Positions 1-6,398 of a stretch of 15,422 nucleotides of DNA are shown here, piece after piece (within the stretch, counting starts at the first letter, position 1; each line of letters begins with the position of its first letter). The stretch comes from Oscillospiraceae bacterium. Its GTDB lineage: Bacteria > Bacillota_A > Clostridia > Oscillospirales > Oscillospiraceae. The stretch is from positions 1 through 15,422 of the forward strand of contig SVLA01000037.1 in NCBI GenBank assembly GCA_015068175.1. The letters are read 5' to 3'. The notes under the pieces were generated by a model. That model saw only the letters and a program-made list of their open reading frames with translations. It was not told where the DNA came from and ran no database searches. A program made the translations under genes and the position numbers.

Positions 1-110
1 TTCTTGATTGCAGTAAAATCGGTGCCAAGATCCCTCCACGCGGCTTCGCCTTGGTCGGGATGACAGCACTTTGTGTAATTGCTACTGCTACCGTAAACAA
101 CAATTTACCT
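1..110. repeat. Intergenic repeat remnants upstream of rarA
   Basis: No gene is visible here. Read on the minus strand, 16-66 has the form TGTCATCCCGA...GGAGGGATCTTGG, which resembles a short 'TGTCATCCTGAGCGAAGCGAAGGATCT' type intergenic repeat that I recall from many gut Clostridia; this is memory, not a search. The right part, GTAAACAACAATTT at 93-106, is an exact 14-base match to 6382-6395, the right end of the palindromic element between nth and the OB-fold gene. I infer two repeat relics in the rarA leader. No convincing rarA promoter was found; TATAAC at 111-116 has no good -35. Confidence 0.4.
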
Positions 111-136
111 TATAACAATATTGAGGAGGGCTGGGT

Positions 137-1402
137 ATGTATCAGCCTTTGGCCGATCTTTTGCGGCCGACGTCTCTGGACGAAGTTTACGGCCAGGAAC
201 ATATTTTGGGGCAGGGGGCCGTTTTGCGGCGGCTCATCGATGCCGGCCATGTGCCCAACATGATCTTCTACGGCCCCAGCGGCACCGGCAAGACCACCGT
301 GGCCAATATTATCGCCCAGCAGACCAACCGGACGTTGTTCAAACTGAATGCCACCACGGCCTCCACGGCGGACATCAAGGAGATCGTGGCGCAGTTGGAT
401 ACCTTCCTGGCGCCCAACGGAGTTCTGCTGTATCTGGACGAGATCCAGTCCTTTAATAAAAAGCAGCAGCAGAGCCTGCTGGAGCACATCGAAAACGGTA
501 AAATCACGTTGATCGCCTCCACCACGGAAAATCCCTATTTTTATGTATTCAACGCCATCCTAAGCCGGTCCACGGTCTTTGAATTCAAGCAGATCGATAC
601 CCCGGCGGCCCTGAAAGCGGTCAACCGTGCGGTGGCCTATCTAGAGGAGCGAAATGCCGTTGCGGCAGAGGCGGAAGAAGGGGCGTTGGAGTATATTGCC
701 GCCTCCTGCGGCGGCGATATCCGCAAGGCCCTCAACGCGGTGGAGGTACTGTTCTCCGCCGGCGTGATCCGGGACGGTAAAATGGCCATCACCCTGGCGG
801 ACGCTAAGGCGGTGACCCAAAAGAGCGCCCTCCGGGCGGACCGGGACGGCGATAACCACTATGATCTGCTCTCCGCCCTTCAGAAGAGCATTCGGGGTTC
901 CGATCCCGATGCGGCCTGCCATTATCTGGCCCGGCTGCTGGAGGAAGGACAGATGCAATCTGCCTGCCGCAGGCTCATGGTCATTGCGGCAGAGGATGTG
1001 GGCCTGGCCCACCCCCAGATCATTCCCATCGTCAACGCGGCGGTGGACATGGCCCTGAAGCTGGGTATGCCGGAGGCCCGGATCCCCCTGGGGGATGCTG
1101 TGGTGCTGATGGCCACGTCCCCCAAGTCCAATTCCGGCCATGTGGCCCTGGACGCGGCTTTGGCCGATGTGCGGTCGGGAAAGGGCCGTGGATTTCCCCG
1201 GCACCTGCAGAACGTTCACGCCGATTCTTATACCATGGAACGGGAGCAGGGGTATCGGTATCCCCATGATTATCCCAACCATTGGGTGGATCAGCAATAT
1301 CTGCCGGACGATATTGCCCATGTGCGCTACTATGAGTACGGTACCAATAAGCTGGAGCAGGCGGCAAAGCAGTATTGGGACGGGGTGAAAGGGAAGAAAT
1401 AA
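137..1402 (+). CDS. rarA: Replication-associated recombination protein A (RarA/MgsA AAA+ ATPase)
   Basis: AAA+ ATPase of the clamp-loader-related RarA/MgsA/WRNIP1 family, which acts at stalled replication forks and with single-stranded DNA binding protein. The 421-residue protein shows Walker A GPSGTGKT at residues 46-53, Walker B LLYLDEI at 97-103, a sensor-1 region STTENP near 129-134 and the arginine-bearing GDIRKALN at 193-200. The C-terminal half has the family's oligomerisation region, including CRRLMVIAAEDVGLAHPQ and the PRHLQN...YRYPHDYP block near the end. Length matches the family (about 420-450), with an N-terminus slightly shorter than in many relatives. The ATG follows GAGGAGGG (123-130) at good spacing. 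It is 3 bp upstream of the DUF951 gene, so the two are probably co-transcribed up to the terminator at 1600-1628. The family call is certain; the exact physiological role here is inferred. Confidence 0.96.
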   Translation: MYQPLADLLRPTSLDEVYGQEHILGQGAVLRRLIDAGHVPNMIFYGPSGTGKTTVANIIAQQTNRTLFKLNATTASTADIKEIVAQLDTFLAPNGVLLYLDEIQSFNKKQQQSLLEHIENGKITLIASTTENPYFYVFNAILSRSTVFEFKQIDTPAALKAVNRAVAYLEERNAVAAEAEEGALEYIAASCGGDIRKALNAVEVLFSAGVIRDGKMAITLADAKAVTQKSALRADRDGDNHYDLLSALQKSIRGSDPDAACHYLARLLEEGQMQSACRRLMVIAAEDVGLAHPQIIPIVNAAVDMALKLGMPEARIPLGDAVVLMATSPKSNSGHVALDAALADVRSGKGRGFPRHLQNVHADSYTMEREQGYRYPHDYPNHWVDQQYLPDDIAHVRYYEYGTNKLEQAAKQYWDGVKGKK

Positions 1403-1405
1403 GCC

Positions 1406-1591
1406 ATGAATGTACAGATCGGTGATATTTTGACCATGAAAAAGGCCCATCCCTGCGGAGAAAAGCGGTGGAAAGTCCTGCGGACCGGCGCGGATCTGCG
1501 CCTCAAGTGCCTGGGATGCGGTCATGAAATGATGATCCCGCCCTTCAAGATCGAGAAAAATATCCGCTCGGTGGAACGGCCGGGTACATAA
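1406..1591 (+). CDS. DUF951 domain-containing small protein
   Basis: A 61-residue protein of the DUF951 family, widespread in Firmicutes and of unknown function. The family signature is complete: KKAHPCGE around residues 12-19, a central WKVLRTGADLRLKC segment, and CLGCGHEMMIP at 35-45. Cys17, Cys35 and Cys38 together with the histidines could bind a metal, which is inference. The ATG lies 3 bp after the rarA stop, with its ribosome binding site (AGGGAAG) inside the end of rarA, so it is the second gene of a rarA operon. The stop is followed within 10 bp by a rho-independent terminator. Family membership is secure; no function can be stated. Confidence 0.93.
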   Translation: MNVQIGDILTMKKAHPCGEKRWKVLRTGADLRLKCLGCGHEMMIPPFKIEKNIRSVERPGT

Positions 1592-1599
1592 GGACCCAT

Positions 1600-1628
1600 G
1601 CGGCAGCCAATTCGGCTGCCGCTTTTTT
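1600..1628 (+). terminator. Rho-independent terminator of the rarA-DUF951 operon
   Basis: A 9-bp perfect stem, GCGGCAGCC (1600-1608) with GGCTGCCGC (1614-1622), encloses the loop AATTC and is followed directly by six T residues (1623-1628). It lies 8 bp after the DUF951 stop codon and separates that operon from spoIIGA. Confidence 0.92.
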
Positions 1629-1634
1629 GTGCAG

Positions 1635-1682
1635 TTTGTCCCCGTGGATGCGACCGACTTTTTGGCCGCCGGACCCTATACT
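1635..1682 (+). promoter_or_regulatory. Possible spoIIGA promoter with a weak Spo0A-box-like site
   Basis: TATACT at 1677-1682 is a good -10 hexamer placed 24 bp before the spoIIGA ATG. No good -35 lies at normal spacing. TTTGTCCCC at 1635-1643 matches the first six bases of the Spo0A box TTTGTCGAA. In Bacillus subtilis the spoIIG promoter has a long spacer and Spo0A boxes near -40 to -56; this site would sit at about -54 to -46. The geometry fits but the sequence match is weak, and the site partly follows the T-tract of the upstream terminator. Confidence 0.3.
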
Positions 1683-1705
1683 GGGATCAGCGAAGGGGGG
1701 ATCCG

Positions 1706-2473
1706 ATGATTTATGTGGATGTGGTCATGTGCCTGAATTTTGCGGTGGATCTGCTGCTTCTTGTGGGCAGCAACGGCCTGGCAGGCCATCCGCCGGGGGT
1801 CAAACGGGCCTTGCCGGCGGCGCTGATGGGAGGGGTATATGGCGGCATGTGCCTGATGCCCGGGTTCAGTTTTTTGGGGCATACGGTATGGCGGCTGATC
1901 TTCTTGACGCTGATGTCGGTGATGGCCTTCGGCTGGAGTCCCAGCGCATTGCGGCGGGGATTGCTGTTTGTACTGCTGTCCATGGCCCTGGGGGGCATTG
2001 CTCTGGGCCTGGGTAACGGAGATGCGGTGTCGTTGCTTGGGGCGGCGGCCGGTGTGGCGATCTTGTGCGTTTTGGGGTTTCGGTCCGGGGCCGGCACCCG
2101 ACAGTACCGCAAGGTGGATCTGCTGCTGAACGGCAAACGGCGGAGCCTGGTGGCCCTTTGCGATACCGGCAACAGCCTCCGGGATCCCATCACCGGCCGG
2201 CAAGTCATCGTTGTGGGAGCCGACATCGCCTGGGAACTGGCAGGTCTGACCGCTCGGGAATTGGAATCGCCCATGGATACCATGGCTGCATCCGGTCGGC
2301 CGGACCTTCGGCTGATCCCTTATCGGGCCGTGGGACAGCCGGCAGGCATGTTGTTGGGAATGCGGATGGACGAGGTGCTGATGGACGGAAAAAAGTGCGG
2401 GCATATCGTGGCTTTTGCGCCGCAAAAACTGGAGCAGGATGGGTATGAAGCATTGGCGGGAGGAATGGCATGA
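1706..2473 (+). CDS. spoIIGA: Sporulation sigma-E factor-processing peptidase SpoIIGA
   Basis: Membrane-bound aspartic protease that removes the pro-sequence of pro-sigma-E in the mother cell after a forespore signal. The N-terminal half (residues 1 to about 125) is strongly hydrophobic with several predicted membrane helices and begins [15 protein letters not shown], the usual family start. The C-terminal half carries the catalytic motif DTGNSLRDP at 153-161, with Asp153 as the presumed nucleophile, and the conserved RLIPYRAVG further on. I chose the ATG at 1706 because AAGGGGGG sits 5 bp upstream and the protein starts as in homologues; the frame stays open upstream to 1598, but that stretch overlaps the terminator and looks non-coding. 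At 255 residues it is shorter than the 309-residue B. subtilis protein. Its stop overlaps the sigE start (ATGA), coupling protease and substrate. Confidence 0.93.
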   Translation: MIYVDVVMCLNFAVDLLLLVGSNGLAGHPPGVKRALPAALMGGVYGGMCLMPGFSFLGHTVWRLIFLTLMSVMAFGWSPSALRRGLLFVLLSMALGGIALGLGNGDAVSLLGAAAGVAILCVLGFRSGAGTRQYRKVDLLLNGKRRSLVALCDTGNSLRDPITGRQVIVVGADIAWELAGLTARELESPMDTMAASGRPDLRLIPYRAVGQPAGMLLGMRMDEVLMDGKKCGHIVAFAPQKLEQDGYEALAGGMA

Positions 2474-3180
2474 AGGAGAAATGGATACGTTTTTTGGAGC
2501 GAATGGGCCTGTTGCCCGAAGGAAATATCTTTTACATCGGCGGCAGCGATGTTCTTCCGCCGCCCCTGAAGGGAACCGAAGAAGCATCGGCTTTGCAGGC
2601 CCTGGAGGAAGGGGACGAGGGGGCAAAACAGCGGCTGATCGAGCATAATCTGCGGCTGGTAGTGTACATTGCCCGGCGGTTTGAGAACACGGGCGTGCCT
2701 CTGGAGGACCTGATCTCCATCGGCACTATTGGCCTGATCAAGGCCATCAGCACTTATCGGGCGGACAAAAATATCCGTTTGGCAACCTACGCCTCACGAT
2801 GTATTGAGAACGAAATTTTGATGCATTTGCGAAAAATTGCCAATCAAAAGGCGGAGGTCAGCCTGGATGAGCCCATAAATATGGATTATGACGGCAATGA
2901 ACTGCTGCTCAGCGACATTTTGGGCACCGATGAAGATATGATCCTGCGGCCTCTGGAGGATGATGTGGATCTGTGCCTGCTGCGGCAGGCCCTGTGGGAC
3001 CTGCCGGAACGGGAGCGGGAGATCGTGCTGCTGCGCTACGGTCTTTACGGACGAAAGGAGCTGACCCAAAAGGAGATCGCGCAGAAAATGGGGATCTCCC
3101 AATCCTATATTTCCAGGCTGGAAAAACGGATCATGGAGCGGCTGAAAAAAGAATTGCTCCGGCAGACCAATTGCGCTTGA
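2470..3180 (+). CDS. sigE: RNA polymerase sporulation sigma factor SigE (pro-sigma-E)
   Basis: Early mother-cell sigma factor, made as an inactive precursor and processed by SpoIIGA. The 236-residue protein has an amphipathic, basic pro-region (about residues 1-21) followed by [12 protein letters not shown] at 22-33, the conserved processing neighbourhood. Sigma-70 region 2 spans about 60-123, with [21 protein letters not shown] and the core-binding/-10 helix ending [15 protein letters not shown]. Region 4 runs from about 175 to 230, with the helix-turn-helix [23 protein letters not shown]. The pro-region is a little shorter than in B. subtilis. The ATG overlaps the spoIIGA stop by the ATGA arrangement. 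In most Bacilli and Clostridia sigG comes next; here rex follows after 65 bp, without a visible terminator between them. Confidence 0.97.
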   Translation: MKEKWIRFLERMGLLPEGNIFYIGGSDVLPPPLKGTEEASALQALEEGDEGAKQRLIEHNLRLVVYIARRFENTGVPLEDLISIGTIGLIKAISTYRADKNIRLATYASRCIENEILMHLRKIANQKAEVSLDEPINMDYDGNELLLSDILGTDEDMILRPLEDDVDLCLLRQALWDLPEREREIVLLRYGLYGRKELTQKEIAQKMGISQSYISRLEKRIMERLKKELLRQTNCA

Positions 3181-3205
3181 TTCTGGATGAACCGTGTGTT
3201 ATAAT
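3177..3205 (+). promoter_or_regulatory. Sigma-A-type promoter for rex
   Basis: TTGATT (3177-3182) and TATAAT (3200-3205) are separated by exactly 17 bp. The -35 overlaps the last codons and stop of sigE. This gives rex a vegetative promoter independent of the sporulation operon. Three ATCGAT sites begin at the -10 and continue downstream. Confidence 0.75.
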
Positions 3206-3241
3206 CGATACGAAAATATATCGATAAAAAAGAGGATCGAT
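3204..3241. repeat. Three ATCGAT palindromes at 16-bp spacing in the rex leader
   Basis: ATCGAT occurs at 3204-3209, 3220-3225 and 3236-3241, with exactly 16 bp between starts. The first overlaps the -10 and the start-site region of the rex promoter, and the last overlaps the rex ribosome binding site GAGGA. Regular spacing of a palindrome suggests an operator, though six-base sites in AT-rich DNA can recur by chance. It does not resemble the canonical Rex box (TTGTTAANNNNTTAACAA or TTGTGAA...TTCACAA). Confidence 0.5.
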
Positions 3242-3245
3242 TAAA

Positions 3246-3887
3246 ATGGAACGTAAAGAAATTTCCAAAGCCGTGCTGAAGCGGCTGCCCGGCTACCTGG
3301 CCTATTTGAAGAGCATCCCCGAGGAGGGAGCATCCCCCTATATTTCCGCAACATCCCTGGCCAATGCCTTGGGGATGGGCGAGGTCCAGGTGCGGAAGGA
3401 CCTGGCCATGGTCTCCGACGGCGGCCGTCCCAAGATTGGTTACCTGCGGGAGCGGCTGATCGACGATATCGAGCAGTTCCTGGGTTATGACAATACCACC
3501 GACGCGGTTCTGATCGGCGCCGGTAAGCTGGGCCTGGCCCTGATGGCCTATAAGGGTTTTGAAGAATACGGATTGAATATCCTGGCGGCCTTTGACCAGG
3601 CCCCCAGGGCGGAATTCACGGAGGAGGGCAAACCCATATTCCCCATGGAGCGGCTGGAAGGCTTTTGCCGGGAGAATAAGGTGCTGATGGGTATCATCAC
3701 CGTGCCGGCGGAAGGGGCCCAGCAGGTCTGCGACGCCCTGATCCACAGCGGCATCAAGGCCATCTGGAATTTTGCGCCGGTCCATCTGGATGTGCCGGAG
3801 AAGATCCTGGTCCAGGCGGAAAACATGGCAACCTCCCTTGCGGTGCTGAGTATGCACCTGCAGACTCACATCAAGGACCGTAAGTAA
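3246..3887 (+). CDS. rex: Redox-sensing transcriptional repressor Rex
   Basis: Dimeric repressor that binds DNA when NAD+ predominates and is released by NADH; in Gram-positive bacteria it controls fermentation and respiration genes. The 213-residue protein has an N-terminal winged helix (residues 1 to about 80) with recognition helix EVQVRKDLA at 46-54 and the wing GGRPKIGYLRERL. A Rossmann domain follows, with VLIGAGKLGLAL at 88-99 (GxGxxG at 91-96) and AAFD ending at Asp117, the usual NAD(H) ribose contact. The C-terminal VLSMHLQ helix is the domain-swap helix of the family. The ATG is preceded by GAGGA. Rex genes are often near other redox or metabolic genes; here rex follows sigE, and the likely metabolic target type, PFOR, is encoded some 9 kb away. 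Confidence 0.96.
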   Translation: MERKEISKAVLKRLPGYLAYLKSIPEEGASPYISATSLANALGMGEVQVRKDLAMVSDGGRPKIGYLRERLIDDIEQFLGYDNTTDAVLIGAGKLGLALMAYKGFEEYGLNILAAFDQAPRAEFTEEGKPIFPMERLEGFCRENKVLMGIITVPAEGAQQVCDALIHSGIKAIWNFAPVHLDVPEKILVQAENMATSLAVLSMHLQTHIKDRK

Positions 3888-3893
3888 AAAACG

Positions 3894-3926
3894 CGCCGTG
3901 CTGAACGATCAGCACGGCGTTTTCCT
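3894..3926. terminator. Bidirectional terminator between rex and the flippase gene
   Basis: An 11-bp perfect stem, CGCCGTGCTGA (3894-3904) with TCAGCACGGCG (3909-3919), encloses the loop ACGA. On the plus strand it is followed by TTTTCCTTTT; on the minus strand the A-run at 3886-3891 gives a T-run. It serves the convergent rex and flippase transcripts and contains the flippase stop codon. Confidence 0.9.
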
Positions 3927-5402
3927 TTTGACCATCCCCCGGAGCCAGCGCAGGTCTTCCCGGCGGATCACCCCCAGGAGGTACAGCAGGCAATAAAGGA
4001 TGATGGGATAGACCATGACGGGACCCAACACGCCGCTTAGATGGCCGGCGGCCCAGGCGGATGCCACGGCGGCGGCAATGGCCACAGCCGGGACGTGGAA
4101 GGGGATCGATTCTCCGGTGATCTTCAGCAACCGACGGAGACTTAAACCGAAATTCAGAAAATGCGTCAGGAAAAAGCTGATAAAATAGCCGGTCATCCCA
4201 TATTTCGGCAGTAAAATGTAGAGGAATACCACATCCAGGAAGGATGTCAGAATATTGTATCGTACGCAGATCTTCTGCTGGCCCAGGCCCTTGGTCATGG
4301 CATCGGTGATGGAGTCGCAGTAAAGCATGGGGATCAGCAGGGTATACAGCTTCAGTTGCCAGCCGGCATCGGGATTGCCGTAGAGGGCCATGCACAGGGG
4401 CTCCGCCAGGAGAAAGAGAGCGCCGCCCATCAGCACGCCGTAGAGCAGAGCCGTTTTCAAACTCCGGCGGACCAGGTAATGGATCCGGTGCCGGCTGCCG
4501 GCGGCGGCACAACGGGCCAGCTCCGGGATCAGCAGTTCCGCAAGGCCGTAGAGGATGCATGCTGGGAACATAAGAATGGGGAATACCATGCCGCTGACCA
4601 CGCCAAAGGCGGCCAGAGGCGAACTGATGCCGCTGTAGAGGGCCAAACGCCGGGGGACCATAAGATTTTCCACCGTGTTGATGCCGGTCTTGACGTCGTC
4701 AGCCAGGGCCAGGGGAAGGGCCACCGACGCCAATCGCCGGGCCATGGGGATCCGCGGCTCCGGCCGGGTTCGTTCCCGCAGGCGGAGGAACACCAGGCAT
4801 CCTAAGGTCAGGCATCCGGCGATGCCGCTGCCCATGACCACCGCCATGACGCACTTTGCCGCATCCTGGCCCGCCCAAAAGGTCAGCAGGCCCAATGTGG
4901 CGGCCATGGAGGCCCCTTGTTCGGCCACTTCCACAGCGGCCAGGGTGCCGATGCGCTGTGCGCCGGTAAAATAGCCGACCATGACCCCTGTCATACAATT
5001 CACCGGCAAAAAAGCGGCGAAAAGCCGGATGGAGGGCAGGGTTTCGGCGTTTCCGATCCAGGATCGGGCCAGGAAGGGGGCGGCCAGACAAACCCCCAGG
5101 GCAATGGCGCCGCTGATGAGGAGGCTATAAGTAATGCAGCCGGACAGTACCCAGGGGATCCGCCCCGGATGGCCGCGGCCCAACTCCTCGGCGGTCAGAT
5201 ACATGGTGGCGGTGCGGATGCCGGCCATGCCGGCCACCATGGTCATGGCTCCCACGCTCAGGACCAACTGCAGCAGGCCGATACCCTCGGCGCCGATCCG
5301 GGCGGAAAGATAGACCTGAAAGGAAGTGCCGACGAAGCGCAAAAGAAGATTGACCCCGGTCAGCAGCAGCGCGGAAAAAAAGATGGGTTTGGTTTTGGAC
5401 AA
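3909..5402 (-). CDS. SpoVB-like polysaccharide flippase (MOP/MATE-like exporter family)
   Basis: A 497-residue polytopic membrane protein of the polysaccharide-transporter branch of the MOP superfamily, to which SpoVB, YabM and MurJ-type lipid flippases belong. It starts with the typical hydrophobic segment (FFSALLLTGVNLLLRFVGTSF) followed by YLSARIGAEGIGLLQL, very like the 'SRxIGAEGxGxYQL' opening of SpoVB proteins, and hydrophobic helices continue to near residue 480 (about 12-14 segments). A basic tail closes the protein. The start is TTG at 5400-5402, preceded by GAGGGGGG; no suitable ATG lies nearby. It is 45 bp downstream of nth and probably co-transcribed. Role in spore cortex or envelope precursor transport is inferred from family and from the nearby sporulation genes; other lipid-linked oligosaccharides are possible substrates. 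Confidence 0.85.
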   Translation of the reverse strand: MSKTKPIFFSALLLTGVNLLLRFVGTSFQVYLSARIGAEGIGLLQLVLSVGAMTMVAGMAGIRTATMYLTAEELGRGHPGRIPWVLSGCITYSLLISGAIALGVCLAAPFLARSWIGNAETLPSIRLFAAFLPVNCMTGVMVGYFTGAQRIGTLAAVEVAEQGASMAATLGLLTFWAGQDAAKCVMAVVMGSGIAGCLTLGCLVFLRLRERTRPEPRIPMARRLASVALPLALADDVKTGINTVENLMVPRRLALYSGISSPLAAFGVVSGMVFPILMFPACILYGLAELLIPELARCAAAGSRHRIHYLVRRSLKTALLYGVLMGGALFLLAEPLCMALYGNPDAGWQLKLYTLLIPMLYCDSITDAMTKGLGQQKICVRYNILTSFLDVVFLYILLPKYGMTGYFISFFLTHFLNFGLSLRRLLKITGESIPFHVPAVAIAAAVASAWAAGHLSGVLGPVMVYPIILYCLLYLLGVIRREDLRWLRGMVKRKTPC

Positions 5403-5409
5403 AATGATC

Positions 5410-5441
5410 CCCCCTCGTCCCAGTGTATGCGGACAAGGGGG
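5410..5441 (-). promoter_or_regulatory. Hairpin covering the flippase ribosome binding site
   Basis: In the minus-strand RNA, CCCCCTTGTCC (5441-5431) can pair with GGACGAGGGGG (5420-5410): ten Watson-Crick pairs and one G-U wobble around a 10-nt loop. The 3' arm is the Shine-Dalgarno sequence of the flippase gene. No T-run follows, so it is not an evident terminator; it may limit translation of the second gene of the nth transcript. Confidence 0.45.
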
Positions 5442-5447
5442 TGGAAA

Positions 5448-6080
5448 TTATTCGGCTTTGTTGATTTCATTGCAATGGAGGCTCAGGGGGCAACCGGTGC
5501 ATTTGGGCCGCTGAGCGGTGCAGGTCTCCCGTCCGAAGAGGACGATGCGGTGGCAGAAATCGGAGCTTTCCTCCGGCGGCAGGATGGCCCGGAGCTGCTG
5601 CTCTACCTTTTCCGGTTCCCGACCTTTGCTCAGGCCCAGCCGCTCACAGATCCGCATACAATGGGTGTCGCAGACCACGCTGCCCGGCACCTTGTACAGA
5701 TCGCCCAGCAGGAGATTGGCGGTCTTGCGGCCCACGCCGGGGAGCCGCAGAAGCTCTTCCATGGTGCCGGGGACTTTTCCGCCGAATTCCGTCAGAAGCA
5801 TTTGGCAAGCCAGAACGATATCCCGGGCCTTGTGCTTGTAAAAACCGCAGGAGTGGACGTAGCCTTCCACATCCGTGATATCGGCGGCGGCCATGGCCTC
5901 CAGGGTGGGGTAGGCGGCAAACAGAGCGGGGGTCACCAGATTCACCCGGGCATCGGTGCATTGGGCGGACAGCCGCACGGCGATCATCAGCTCGTAATCT
6001 TTTTCGTAATGCAGGGCGCAGGCAGGCTCTGGATAAAGACCTTTCAGGATCTCGATGATGGCGTTCACTTTTTCGTTCAT
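5448..6080 (-). CDS. nth: Endonuclease III (DNA glycosylase/AP lyase)
   Basis: Base-excision-repair enzyme that removes oxidised pyrimidines and nicks abasic sites. The 210-residue protein is full length. It shows LSAQCTDARVN near 37-47, the helix-hairpin-helix LPGVGRKTA at 113-121 with Lys119 as catalytic lysine, and VVCDTH with Asp139-type position at about 138 as the catalytic aspartate. The C-terminus holds a complete [4Fe-4S] loop, Cys187-x6-Cys194-x2-Cys197-x5-Cys203. The ATG is preceded by AAGGAGG and by a strong promoter. The flippase gene follows in the same direction after 45 bp. Nothing is missing or unusual in the protein. Confidence 0.97.
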   Translation of the reverse strand: MNEKVNAIIEILKGLYPEPACALHYEKDYELMIAVRLSAQCTDARVNLVTPALFAAYPTLEAMAAADITDVEGYVHSCGFYKHKARDIVLACQMLLTEFGGKVPGTMEELLRLPGVGRKTANLLLGDLYKVPGSVVCDTHCMRICERLGLSKGREPEKVEQQLRAILPPEESSDFCHRIVLFGRETCTAQRPKCTGCPLSLHCNEINKAE

Positions 6081-6101
6081 GGCGCACCTCCTTTTGATCC
6101 C

Positions 6102-6130
6102 ATTATATCATAAACTTCGCCCTTTGCCAA
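6102..6130 (-). promoter_or_regulatory. Sigma-A-type promoter for nth
   Basis: On the minus strand TTGGCA (6130-6125) and TATAAT (6107-6102) are separated by 17 bp, and the -10 lies about 21 bp before the nth ATG. It starts just downstream of the terminator palindrome at 6136-6157. Confidence 0.85.
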
Positions 6131-6157
6131 CAAAAAGCGGCAGAAATTTCTGCCGCT
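6131..6157 (-). terminator. Terminator downstream of the OB-fold gene
   Basis: A perfect 22-base palindrome (6136-6157, arms AGCGGCAGAAA and TTTCTGCCGCT). On the minus strand it is followed by TTTTTG (6136-6131), giving a rho-independent terminator for transcription from the gene at 6399-7010 just before the nth promoter begins. Confidence 0.75.
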
Positions 6158-6169
6158 GATGAGGGGATT

Positions 6170-6394
6170 AATTGTTGTTTAGCTTTGTAGCAATGGTGGC
6201 GGCCTGCGGCGCAATCTTGGCCCCCGCTTTTAAGAGGGGGCTGTCACGGAATGGCCCCCGGCCATTCCGTGACTGGGGGAGTTCGGTATATTGTCCGTTT
6301 TTTGCTCCCCCCGCCCCAGTGTGCCCACTGGGGCACCCTCATAAATGCGGGGGGCAAGAGATGTTCCTATACTTGTAACTTGTAAACAACAATT
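6170..6394. repeat. Palindromic intergenic element with 12-bp terminal inverted repeats
   Basis: AATTGTTGTTTA (6170-6181) and TAAACAACAATT (6383-6394) are exact inverted repeats bounding about 225 bp of non-coding DNA. Inside are GCCCCC/GGGGGC (6220-6225 with 6236-6241), a 14-bp perfect stem with a 3-nt loop (6243-6256 with 6260-6273), a 9-bp stem (6313-6321 with 6326-6334) and a flanking C6/G6 pair (6307-6312 with 6349-6354). This fills most of the 318-bp gap between nth and the OB-fold gene. It resembles palindromic dispersed repeats that I recall from Oscillospiraceae intergenic regions. No transposase is encoded. A MITE-like or structured-repeat origin is inferred. Confidence 0.65.
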
Positions 6395-6398
6395 TGTT

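Noticed and set aside
29..41. 13-base identity GATCCCTCCACGC between 29-41 and 9548-9560
   Set aside because: The second copy is part of the spoIIID terminator stem; without further flanking identity this is best taken as chance or a weak repeat relation.
1598..1705. Upstream extension of the spoIIGA frame
   Set aside because: It begins inside the upstream terminator, adds residues unlike the family N-terminus, and a good ribosome binding site precedes the ATG at 1706.
3246..3887. Canonical Rex box near rex
   Set aside because: I looked for TTGTTAANNNNTTAACAA and TTGTGAA-type palindromes in the rex leader and saw none; only the ATCGAT series is present.
4917..6113. 398-codon plus-strand frame opposite the flippase and nth genes
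   Set aside because: It crosses two well-supported minus-strand genes and their junction; composition is that of a shadow frame.
6172..6378. 68-codon plus-strand frame in the nth-OB gene gap
   Set aside because: It lies wholly within the palindromic element, and its sequence is a by-product of GC-rich stems; no ribosome binding site.
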